From: an uncultured Bacillota bacterium
GTDB taxonomy: Bacteria; Bacillota; Clostridia; Peptostreptococcales; Anaerovoracaceae
DNA: 13,594 nt
Assembly (NCBI GenBank): GCA_946629205.1
Contig: CAMOXP010000017.1
Coordinates: forward strand, 1-13,594
Direction: 5' to 3'
Shown here: positions 1 through 6,209 of the stretch, piece by piece
Position numbering within the stretch: position 1 is the stretch's first letter
How the letters are laid out: the number at the start of each line of letters is the position of its first letter
Position numbers and translations under genes: made by a program
Notes under the pieces: model-generated
What the model was told of the DNA's origin: nothing
Databases searched by the model: none
Seen by the model: the letters and a program-made list of their open reading frames with translations, nothing else

Positions 1-210
1 ACTTACAAGATCGATGTGGACTGCGCGAACTGCGCAAACAAGATGGAAGTTGCAGCGAACAAGACGGACGGCGTGAAGGAAGCGACCGTCAATTTCATGG
101 CGCTGAAGATGAAGGTCGAGTTCGAGGAGGACGCGGACCCGCAGGCAGTCATGGAAGAAGTCCTGAAGAACTGCAAGAAGGTCGAAGACGACTGCGAGAT
201 TTTCTTCTAA
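1..210 (+). CDS. Heavy-metal-associated (HMA) domain protein, 5' end missing
   Basis: The reading frame is open from base 1, so the true start lies upstream of the window; 69 residues are visible up to the TAA at 208-210. The sequence carries the metal-binding core of the HMA family: a DVDCANCANKME motif in which the two cysteines of the CxxC pair would ligate a soft metal ion, followed by the usual VKEATVNF and acidic second half. The tail adds two further cysteines (NCKK and DDCE), which are not part of the standard fold and might assist binding. It is followed 54 bases later by a P1B ATPase that has no HMA domain of its own, so the likely role is a small cytosolic metal chaperone or detached sensor domain for that pump. 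Metal identity (Zn, Cd, Pb or Cu) cannot be settled from this fragment. Confidence 0.85.
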   Translation, partial: TYKIDVDCANCANKMEVAANKTDGVKEATVNFMALKMKVEFEEDADPQAVMEEVLKNCKKVEDDCEIFF

Positions 211-264
211 ATTCGTGCGGATAGCACTTACAGACAGCCGGAACAACAAGCGGGGTGCAGCATT

Positions 265-2184
265 ATGACCAAGAAACAGCGAAACAATTTGATACGGATC
301 ATCACGGCGGCGGTGCTTTTGCTTGCGCTGCATTTCGTGCATCTGGACAGGCCGGTGATGTTTTTGCTGTATCTGGTTCCCTACCTGATCGTCGGCTATG
401 ACATCCTAAAGAAGGCAGGCAAAGGCATTATCAACCGACAGCCGCTGGATGAGAATCTGCTCATGGCGATCGCAACGATCGGAGCGATCGTGCTGGCCCT
501 GTACAGAACGGGCGACTTCACCGAAGCGGTCGCGGTTATGCTGTTCTACCAGGTGGGCGAACTGTTCCAGAGCTACGCGGTAGGCAAAAGCCGCAGAAAC
601 ATCGGGGAACTCATGGACATTCGGCCGGACTACGCCAACATCGAGGAAGACGGGGTCATCACAAAAGTGGATCCGGATGAGGTCGAGATCGGTACGGTCA
701 TCGTCGTGCAGCCTGGGGAGAAGATCCCCATCGACGGCGTGATCATCGAAGGCACGGCCAGTCTGGATACGAGCGCGCTGACCGGAGAAAGCGTGCCGCG
801 GGCAGCCGGCGAAGGCGATGAAGTCATCAGCGGATGCATCGACACCAACGGCGTGCTGCGGATCAGGACCACGCGGGAATTCGACGAATCGACCGCTTCG
901 AAGATCCTGGATCTGGTGGAGAACGCCAGCTCACGGAAATCCCGTTCGGAGAATTTCATTTCCAGATTCGCCCGCGTGTATACGCCGATCGTAGTACTCA
1001 GCGCGGTGGCGCTGGCCATCATCCCGCCGCTCATCAATCTGGCGGCGTTCGGCGGCGCGGCGGCCTGGGGCGCCTGGAGCATCTGGATCTACCGTGCACT
1101 CACCTTCCTGGTCATCAGCTGCCCGTGCGCGCTGGTCATCAGCATCCCGCTGAGTTTCTTCGCGGGGATCGGCGGTGCGAGCCGCGCCGGTATCCTGGTC
1201 AAAGGCTCCAACTTCCTGGAAGCGCTCTCCAAGGTCAGGACTGTCGTTATGGATAAGACTGGTACGCTGACGAAAGGCGTCTTCAAAGTCACGGGCATTT
1301 ATCCTGCAGACAGAGGGTCACTGTCAGAAGACGAGATCCTGCACATGGCAGCCCATGCGGAGCGGCATTCCTCCCACCCCATCGCCCAGGCCCTGCGGGA
1401 TGCCTTTGGGGAGGAACATGACGGATGCGAAGTGGAAGACGTGGAAGAGATCGCAGGCCACGGGATCCGCGCGAAGGTCGACGGCCGAACAGTCTGCATC
1501 GGAAACGGGAAGATGGTCCGGCTCACGCTGGGCGATGCGGCTGCTGAAGAAGCAGAGACCAACCGCCCCGCCGGTACAGCCGGGACCGTGATCCATGTCG
1601 TGGTTGATGGAAACTATGAGGGGTGTATAATAATATCAGATGTGATCAAAGAGACTTCGGCGGAAGCGATCCGGCAGATGAAGGAAGCCGGCGTGACCCG
1701 GCAGATCATGCTGACCGGCGACGGACGCGCTGCGGCGGAATCCGTCGGAGGCGAACTCGGCATTGCGGAGATCTACAGCGAGCTTCTGCCTGCCGATAAG
1801 GTCGCGAAGGTCGAAGAACTGCTCGAAGCGCAGCAGGCGACAAAGCAGCAGCTCGCCTTTGTCGGCGACGGCATCAACGACGCGCCGGTCCTCTCGAGGG
1901 CTGACATCGGCATCGCCATGGGCGCGCTCGGATCGGACGCCGCCATTGAAGCAGCTGATGTCGTCCTGATGGATGACGATCCTCTGAAGATCGCGAAAGC
2001 GATCCGCATTTCCCGCAAGTGCATGCGGATCGTTCATGAGAATATCTGGTTCGCTATCGGGATCAAAGTGCTTTGCCTGCTTCTGTGCGCCGTCGGTCTG
2101 GTCGGCATGTGGGCGGCGATCTTCGCAGATGTAGGCGTGATGGTGCTGGCGGTGCTGAACGCGATCAGAACATTGTTCGTTTAA
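265..2184 (+). CDS. Heavy-metal-translocating P1B-type ATPase (Zn/Cd/Pb exporter type)
   Basis: This 639-residue membrane pump exports a divalent soft metal at the expense of ATP. All core motifs are present: TGES of the actuator domain at 173-176, the CPC metal-binding motif in a membrane helix at 286-288, the phosphorylation site DKTGTLT with Asp330, the HP pair at 371-372 in the nucleotide-binding domain, and GDGINDAP at 534-541. In the last membrane region Lys601 and Asp622 lie 21 residues apart, the same spacing as the K and D of E. coli ZntA, which argues for Zn/Cd/Pb rather than copper. Hydrophobic segments lie near 10-26, 30-48, 65-80, 87-106, 240-259, 277-302 and in the last 45 residues. 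There is no CxxC HMA domain at the N-terminus; that function is probably supplied by the small protein encoded just upstream. The ATG has only a modest GGGG-type ribosome binding site. Confidence 0.96.
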   Translation: MTKKQRNNLIRIITAAVLLLALHFVHLDRPVMFLLYLVPYLIVGYDILKKAGKGIINRQPLDENLLMAIATIGAIVLALYRTGDFTEAVAVMLFYQVGELFQSYAVGKSRRNIGELMDIRPDYANIEEDGVITKVDPDEVEIGTVIVVQPGEKIPIDGVIIEGTASLDTSALTGESVPRAAGEGDEVISGCIDTNGVLRIRTTREFDESTASKILDLVENASSRKSRSENFISRFARVYTPIVVLSAVALAIIPPLINLAAFGGAAAWGAWSIWIYRALTFLVISCPCALVISIPLSFFAGIGGASRAGILVKGSNFLEALSKVRTVVMDKTGTLTKGVFKVTGIYPADRGSLSEDEILHMAAHAERHSSHPIAQALRDAFGEEHDGCEVEDVEEIAGHGIRAKVDGRTVCIGNGKMVRLTLGDAAAEEAETNRPAGTAGTVIHVVVDGNYEGCIIISDVIKETSAEAIRQMKEAGVTRQIMLTGDGRAAAESVGGELGIAEIYSELLPADKVAKVEELLEAQQATKQQLAFVGDGINDAPVLSRADIGIAMGALGSDAAIEAADVVLMDDDPLKIAKAIRISRKCMRIVHENIWFAIGIKVLCLLLCAVGLVGMWAAIFADVGVMVLAVLNAIRTLFV

Positions 2185-2210
2185 TCATCTGCCATGAAAG
2201 GGATCAAGCC

Positions 2211-3305
2211 ATGATCATCAAAAGAATCGCGAAGGTTATCCTGATTATCATAGCAGCAGTTCTCGCGCTCGTCGCAGGGCTGCTGATTTTTTTGACTGCG
2301 ACAGAATACCATCCGGAGGATGTCGAGAATCTGGATATCAATGGAACTGCAAAGGCAGCCTATTCCGTTGGGAATCCGCTCACGGCCATGACCTGGAACA
2401 TCGGCTACGGCGCACTGGGCGACAATGCGGATTTCTTCATGGATGGGGGCGAGATGGTCAAGTCCGCGGACGAAAGCCGCGTACAGGAAAACATGAACGG
2501 AATCATGGACCTCATTGACACTGTCGGTCCGGACATGTTCCTGCTGCAGGAAGCAGACCGCGACTCTTCCAGATCCTATCACATCGACGAGGTAAAGATG
2601 CTGCGGGACAAATTCCCGGACTACGCATCGACTTACGGCATCAATTACAAAACGGCCTTCGTACCCTATCCTGTTCCCCCGCTGGGCAAGATCAACGCAG
2701 GTATCGCGACGTTTACCAGCAGCCAGCCGACATCCGTCGAGCGCATCCAGCTGCCGATTCCCTTCAAATGGCCGGTCCGCTGCGCCAACCTGAAGAGATG
2801 CGTAACCGAAACACATATTCCGCTCTTCAGCTCCAAGGGGGAGAAAGTCAAGCCGGAGCTCGTACTCTTCAACCTGCATCTGGAAGCCTATGACAGCGGC
2901 GCAGGCAAGATCGCGCAGACAAAGATGCTCGCAAAGCTTCTGAAAGAAGAACAGGCAAAAGGGAATTACGTCATTGCCGGCGGAGACTTCAACCAGACAT
3001 TCTCCTCAGCAGACAAAGAGGAATTCCCGCCCCAGCCCGGCAAATGGCAGCCGGGAGACCTCGACGTCACGCAGTTCGGCAAAGACTGGAAGTTTCTGAT
3101 GGATCATGAAACACCAAGCTGCCGGAGCCTTGACCAGCCATTGGCGGGCGCAGACCTCGACAGCTTTCAGTTCTATCTTATTGACGGATTCATCGTCTCA
3201 AGCAATATCCGGGTCGAAAGACTCCAGACGCTGGATCTGGGATTTGTGAACTCCGACCACAATCCTGTGGTCGTGGAGTTCATCCTGACAAAATCCGGCC
3301 ATTAG
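2211..3305 (+). CDS. Membrane-anchored endonuclease/exonuclease/phosphatase (EEP) family protein
   Basis: This 364-residue protein has an N-terminal membrane helix (about residues 7-30) followed by an extracellular or periplasm-facing EEP-fold domain. Motifs of the fold occur in order: TWNIGYG with Asn63, LLQEAD with the metal-binding Glu114, NLHLEA, GGDFNQ with Asp259 and Asn261, and NSDHNPV with Asp349 and the catalytic His350. These are the Mg-binding and general-acid/base residues of the DNase I-like superfamily, so the catalytic set appears intact. Substrate cannot be predicted; family members cleave DNA, phosphoinositides or sphingomyelin. The frame is open further upstream, but the ATG at 2211 follows an AAAGGG ribosome binding site and starts 26 bases after the ATPase stop, so it was chosen as the start. 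The close spacing suggests co-transcription with the metal pump, although a functional link is not evident. Confidence 0.9.
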   Translation: MIIKRIAKVILIIIAAVLALVAGLLIFLTATEYHPEDVENLDINGTAKAAYSVGNPLTAMTWNIGYGALGDNADFFMDGGEMVKSADESRVQENMNGIMDLIDTVGPDMFLLQEADRDSSRSYHIDEVKMLRDKFPDYASTYGINYKTAFVPYPVPPLGKINAGIATFTSSQPTSVERIQLPIPFKWPVRCANLKRCVTETHIPLFSSKGEKVKPELVLFNLHLEAYDSGAGKIAQTKMLAKLLKEEQAKGNYVIAGGDFNQTFSSADKEEFPPQPGKWQPGDLDVTQFGKDWKFLMDHETPSCRSLDQPLAGADLDSFQFYLIDGFIVSSNIRVERLQTLDLGFVNSDHNPVVVEFILTKSGH

Positions 3306-3332
3306 TGTTAGATAGTGTTAGCGTTTTTTTAA

Positions 3333-4736
3333 TTATCTGTTGTATGTTCCAATCTCCGCGAGCTCTGCGATACAATCATCCCATCCCTGAATCAGGCGGT
3401 CGATGTCTTCGTCTGTCGTGACCGGTGATACCAGCATCATGTTGTGGAACGGCGTGATGATGATTCCGCGGTTGTGCAGATACTGGTGCGTGTAGTACAT
3501 GAGATCCCAGTCGAAGTTGTTCTTCGCGTCTGTTCCGTTGACCGGCATGTTCGGCATAAACTGCAGCTCGCATCTGGCGCCGGAACGGGTCAGGCTCCAC
3601 GGCACGTTGTACTTCGCCAGCACGGCTTCCAGCCCCTTGGCCAGACGATCCAGACCGGCAAACATTCTCTCAAAGGCTTCCTCTGTAGCGACCTCCGCCA
3701 GCTGTGTTCTCATGCAGGCGATGGCGAACTGGTTCGCCGCCAGCGTTCCGCCGATTCCCATCGGATCGGACACGCCCCCGTTGCCGTAAGTTTCGCCGAT
3801 CTTGTCGGTGATTTCCTTTGTAAATCCATATACAGAAATCGGAACGCCGCCAGCGATGGATTTGCCGAGTGTAACGAAATCCGGCTTCAGGTTGTGCGCC
3901 CTGGTGTATCCGCCGTATCCTTCAGAAAGTGTATGTGTCTCGTCGATGATCATATAGGAACCGTACTTATCGCACAACGCTCTGACGCCATCGAGATACC
4001 CTTCATCCGGAAGGACCATGCCGCAGTTGGTCATAACAGGTTCGAGCAGGACGGCCGCGACGTCTTCGTAAGCCAGCTCTCTTTCCATTGCGTCCAGATC
4101 GTTGAATTCCACGACTCTCGTCAACTGATCCTTCGGCAGACCCGGGTTGGAATCAAAGTGGGAACGCAGGCAGAGTTTGCCGTCGTCACCGATGTGCGGA
4201 AGCGTCTCGTCCAGACTTCCGTGGTAGCATTCCTGCATGACAAGGATCTTCGGACGGCCCGTCAGTGTACGCGCATTACGGATGACATACCGGTTCGCTT
4301 CTGTCGCAGTCATCGCCACCTGCCAGGTCGGCAGACCGAATCTCTTACTGAGCTCTTTACCGATCTCGAGCGAATCCAGCGTCGGCATCATTGTGGTGAT
4401 TCCGGTATAGGCCTTCTCTGCGATGGTCTTCGCTGTCGCATCAGGTGAATGTCCGAACATGGCGCCTGTGTCACCCAGGCAGAAGTCGATGTACTCATTG
4501 CCGTCGATATCCCAGCACTTCTGGTCCTTCGCCTTCTCCAAGAAAACCGGATGGTCTGTTCCCCAGTCCGCCATCCACGGCATCGGTACGCCGTCCAGAA
4601 GGTTTTCGTGCGCTTTCTCAAAAGCCTCGCGGCTCTTCGGCGTTCTCTCGTTGAACAGTTTGTCTTCCCTTTCTCTGAGTTTCGCCAGTTCTTCTACGGT
4701 AACTAATCTGTATGGGCTTTTCTTATCTGTGATCAT
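3333..4736 (-). CDS. Class III PLP-dependent aminotransferase, glutamate-1-semialdehyde aminomutase-like
   Basis: This 467-residue cytosolic enzyme belongs to the fold-type I class III aminotransferases. The PLP-binding aspartate is in the IIDETHT motif (Asp265), and the Schiff-base lysine is in TLGKSIAGGVP (Lys292), 27 residues later as in the family. It most resembles the GSA-aminomutase branch (WDIDGNEYIDF, GHSPDA, ECYHGS), but TATEANRYVIR replaces the usual SGTEA segment, and an N-terminal extension of about 50 residues is present. No haem-synthesis genes are nearby. I therefore do not call it HemL; an amino-acid or amino-ketone transaminase of unknown substrate is more likely. The TTG at 4751 would extend the frame but lies over the GGAGGG ribosome binding site of the ATG at 4736, so the latter is the start. 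The divergent AraC regulator probably controls it and senses a related compound. Confidence 0.88.
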   Translation of the reverse strand: MITDKKSPYRLVTVEELAKLREREDKLFNERTPKSREAFEKAHENLLDGVPMPWMADWGTDHPVFLEKAKDQKCWDIDGNEYIDFCLGDTGAMFGHSPDATAKTIAEKAYTGITTMMPTLDSLEIGKELSKRFGLPTWQVAMTATEANRYVIRNARTLTGRPKILVMQECYHGSLDETLPHIGDDGKLCLRSHFDSNPGLPKDQLTRVVEFNDLDAMERELAYEDVAAVLLEPVMTNCGMVLPDEGYLDGVRALCDKYGSYMIIDETHTLSEGYGGYTRAHNLKPDFVTLGKSIAGGVPISVYGFTKEITDKIGETYGNGGVSDPMGIGGTLAANQFAIACMRTQLAEVATEEAFERMFAGLDRLAKGLEAVLAKYNVPWSLTRSGARCELQFMPNMPVNGTDAKNNFDWDLMYYTHQYLHNRGIIITPFHNMMLVSPVTTDEDIDRLIQGWDDCIAELAEIGTYNR

Positions 4737-4784
4737 CTTGGTTCCCTCCAAATCGCTTTTATTGCTTTTGCTTCTTATATACTA

Positions 4785-4813
4785 ATTATATTCTCCTGCA
4801 TCGGCCAAAAAAA
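4785..4813 (-). promoter_or_regulatory. Candidate promoter of the aminotransferase gene
   Basis: On the minus strand a perfect TATAAT lies at 4790-4785, with a poor all-T -35 region 17 bases upstream. Transcription would begin near 4778, leaving a leader of about 42 bases before the ATG at 4736. The weak -35 suggests dependence on an activator, which fits the divergent AraC gene. The assignment rests mainly on the -10 box. Confidence 0.45.
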
Positions 4814-4835
4814 TAGACAGTTTTCATCTCTATTT
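4811..4835. promoter_or_regulatory. Candidate operator: 7-bp inverted repeat over the AraC-gene promoter
   Basis: AAATAGA at 4811-4817 is the exact reverse complement of TCTATTT at 4829-4835, with 11 bases between. The repeat covers the -35 box and most of the spacer of the AraC-gene promoter and touches the -35 region of the opposite promoter. A third copy of the CTATTT hexamer is at 4858-4863, downstream of the predicted start point. This is where an autoregulating AraC protein would be expected to bind, but the region is AT-rich and chance cannot be excluded. Confidence 0.4.
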
Positions 4836-4842
4836 GTATAAT
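4814..4842 (+). promoter_or_regulatory. Sigma-A-type promoter of the AraC-family regulator gene
   Basis: TAGACA at 4814-4819 and a perfect TATAAT at 4837-4842 are separated by 17 bases, the optimal spacing. Transcription should start near 4849, giving a leader of about 29 bases that contains the GAGGAGA ribosome binding site at 4866-4872. Its -35 box abuts the -35 region of the opposite promoter. Confidence 0.75.
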
Positions 4843-4877
4843 AGTCTTAAATATCAACTATTTTTGAGGAGAATACC

Positions 4878-5843
4878 ATGCTTGCCAAAGAACAATCTGT
4901 GGCTTTCGCGGGTGAGAACCCAGCCGTAATCACCTTGTACCGGGTGCGCCGGCAGATGCCGCACTACCACCGCGAGGCTCTCGAGATCATCATGTGCCTG
5001 CGCGGGACGGTCGAGGTCTACAGCATGCACGAGAAGCATGTGCTGCACGCGGGCGACATCAAGGAGGCCGACACCTACGATATCCATACGGTGACAGCCG
5101 CCGACATGGATGAAGACAATCTCGTCGCGTCGTTTCACTTCGATCTGACCCACCCGTTGTTCGCCGGCAAAGGCTACGAGCTTTTGTACTACGTATGCAG
5201 CAGCGACGGTGCGGACGAAGCCAGGCAGCCTGCCCTGAACACACTGCGGCGGTATCTGTGGGCTTTGCTTTATGAGGCGCTCCGCGGCGGGCATGCCGAC
5301 CGGACGGTCGAACTGTCTTCCGGAATCCTGCAGACACTGCGCGACAGTTTCCAGTATTTCAACGACATCAATCTGGACGATACTTATTCGCGGGACATGC
5401 AGGACCGGTTCGAGCACATCATCGCTTATATGCTCGAGAACTACGCGGACAGGATCACCATGCGCGACATCTGCCAGATAGAGCATCTGAATTACAATTA
5501 CCTTTCGCAGTTTTTCAAGACGACGTCGCTTAAGACCTTCCGCGCTTTTCTCCACGAGATCAGAGTGTACCATTCGGAGCACCTGCTGCTGTGCCGCCCG
5601 GAACTGTCCGTTCCGGAGGTGGGCTACGCCTGCGGCTTTTCGGATCCGAAGTTTTTTTATCGGGAGTTCCGCAAGAAGCACGGTCACACCCCGCACCAGC
5701 ACAGGATCTGGTACAGAGAATACAACAGGCTCGCAATGGAAGATACAGTTTTCATGTTAGCAGAAAAGAAGCAGGAACTTCTCGACTGCATCGCCGGCTT
5801 CTATTCCGACATGGTATGCGAAGAGCTCTCATTGTGTTTTTAA
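4878..5843 (+). CDS. AraC-family transcriptional regulator with N-terminal cupin domain
   Basis: This 321-residue protein has the AraC layout. An N-terminal cupin-like sensor (about 15-95; PHYHREALEIIMCLRG is the typical metal- or ligand-site strand) is joined by a helical linker to two C-terminal helix-turn-helix motifs (about 194-213 and 243-268). The second motif contains the signature VGYACGFSDPKFFYREFRKKHG. The C-terminal tail of about 45 residues after the second motif is longer than usual and of unknown role. The ATG follows GAGGAGA at a good distance. It is transcribed away from the aminotransferase gene across a 141-base gap with back-to-back promoters, so the simplest reading is that it regulates the aminotransferase and itself in response to the substrate or a product. 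The inducer cannot be deduced. Confidence 0.92.
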   Translation: MLAKEQSVAFAGENPAVITLYRVRRQMPHYHREALEIIMCLRGTVEVYSMHEKHVLHAGDIKEADTYDIHTVTAADMDEDNLVASFHFDLTHPLFAGKGYELLYYVCSSDGADEARQPALNTLRRYLWALLYEALRGGHADRTVELSSGILQTLRDSFQYFNDINLDDTYSRDMQDRFEHIIAYMLENYADRITMRDICQIEHLNYNYLSQFFKTTSLKTFRAFLHEIRVYHSEHLLLCRPELSVPEVGYACGFSDPKFFYREFRKKHGHTPHQHRIWYREYNRLAMEDTVFMLAEKKQELLDCIAGFYSDMVCEELSLCF

Positions 5844-5860
5844 CGCTCCCGCGATATACT
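5832..5860 (+). promoter_or_regulatory. Candidate promoter upstream of the CyuA-remnant and DUF2207 genes
   Basis: TTGTGT at 5832-5837 and TATACT at 5855-5860 are 17 bases apart. The -35 box lies inside the last codons of the AraC-family gene. Transcription would start about 7 bases after the -10 box, leaving a short leader with the AAGGAGGT ribosome binding site. Confidence 0.45.
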
Positions 5861-5890
5861 ATCCGCAACAGAATAAATAAGGAGGTCGAC

Positions 5891-6205
5891 ATGGACAGGT
5901 CAGATGTGAGATACGAACAGTATGTGAGTATCCTCAAGGAAGAACTGCTGCCTGCGATGGGATGCACGGAACCGATCGCCATCGCATACGCAGCAGCAAA
6001 GGCAAGCTGTGCCGCCAAGATCGCCTCAGCCGTTGACGCCGGGCTGATCGGCATGTACATGTATGAACACGGCAATCAGTTCTTTGCCGGAGACGGCATC
6101 GTCAAACACGGCGTCGAGAAAACCATCGAAACCGTCGGCAGACTCGCCAGACAAGGTATGAAAGCAACCGATGAAGAAATCATCCGGTTGATGCTGGAGG
6201 AATGA
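5891..6205 (+). CDS. Internally deleted remnant of CyuA/UPF0597 (L-cysteine desulfidase / serine dehydratase alpha family)
   Basis: The 104-residue open frame begins at an ATG preceded by a near-perfect AAGGAGGT site. Residues 1-38 match the N-terminus of the CyuA/YhaM (UPF0597) family, including the GCTEPIAIAYAAAKA segment. Residues 39-104 match only its extreme C-terminus (SCAAKIASAVDA, then FFAGDGIVKHGVEKTI and a final helix). The family is about 430 residues long, so roughly three quarters of the protein is missing, yet the two ends are joined in frame near base 6000. Full-length members bind a [4Fe-4S] cluster through three cysteines. Cys25 and Cys40 remain here, while the one in the GMICDGAK segment is gone, so the enzyme activity is almost certainly lost. 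It may be a decaying gene, a retained small protein or an assembly artefact. Its end contains the ribosome binding site of the next gene, which may explain why the frame is kept open. Confidence 0.8.
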   Translation: MDRSDVRYEQYVSILKEELLPAMGCTEPIAIAYAAAKASCAAKIASAVDAGLIGMYMYEHGNQFFAGDGIVKHGVEKTIETVGRLARQGMKATDEEIIRLMLEE

Positions 6206-6209
6206 TAGT

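Noticed and set aside
2073..2210. Upstream extension of the EEP protein frame
   Set aside because: It overlaps the end of the P-type ATPase in another frame, is arginine-rich without homology, and the ATG at 2211 has the ribosome binding site and starts the membrane helix.
3303..3335. Possible terminator between the convergent EEP and aminotransferase genes (run of seven T after repeated GTGTTA)
   Set aside because: The GTGTTA copies are direct, not inverted, so no stable hairpin forms before the T-run.
3444..4448. Long open frame on the plus strand opposite the aminotransferase gene
   Set aside because: It is the antisense shadow of a gene with clear family motifs; its translation is rich in His, Arg and Gln, has no recognisable domain and no ribosome binding site.
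3333..4736. Assignment of the aminotransferase as HemL (glutamate-1-semialdehyde aminomutase)
   Set aside because: Motif differences, the longer N-terminus and the absence of any haem gene nearby make the specific name unsafe.
4737..4751. TTG start at 4751 that would lengthen the aminotransferase by five residues
   Set aside because: The extra codons overlap the GGAGGG ribosome binding site that serves the ATG at 4736.
4854..5702. Long open frame on the minus strand opposite the AraC-family gene
   Set aside because: The plus-strand frame has cupin and double HTH motifs, a near-consensus promoter and a ribosome binding site; the minus-strand frame has none of these.
5591..5890. Upstream extension of the CyuA-remnant frame
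   Set aside because: It runs inside the AraC-family gene in another frame, whereas the ATG at 5891 has a near-perfect AAGGAGGT site and begins the family homology.
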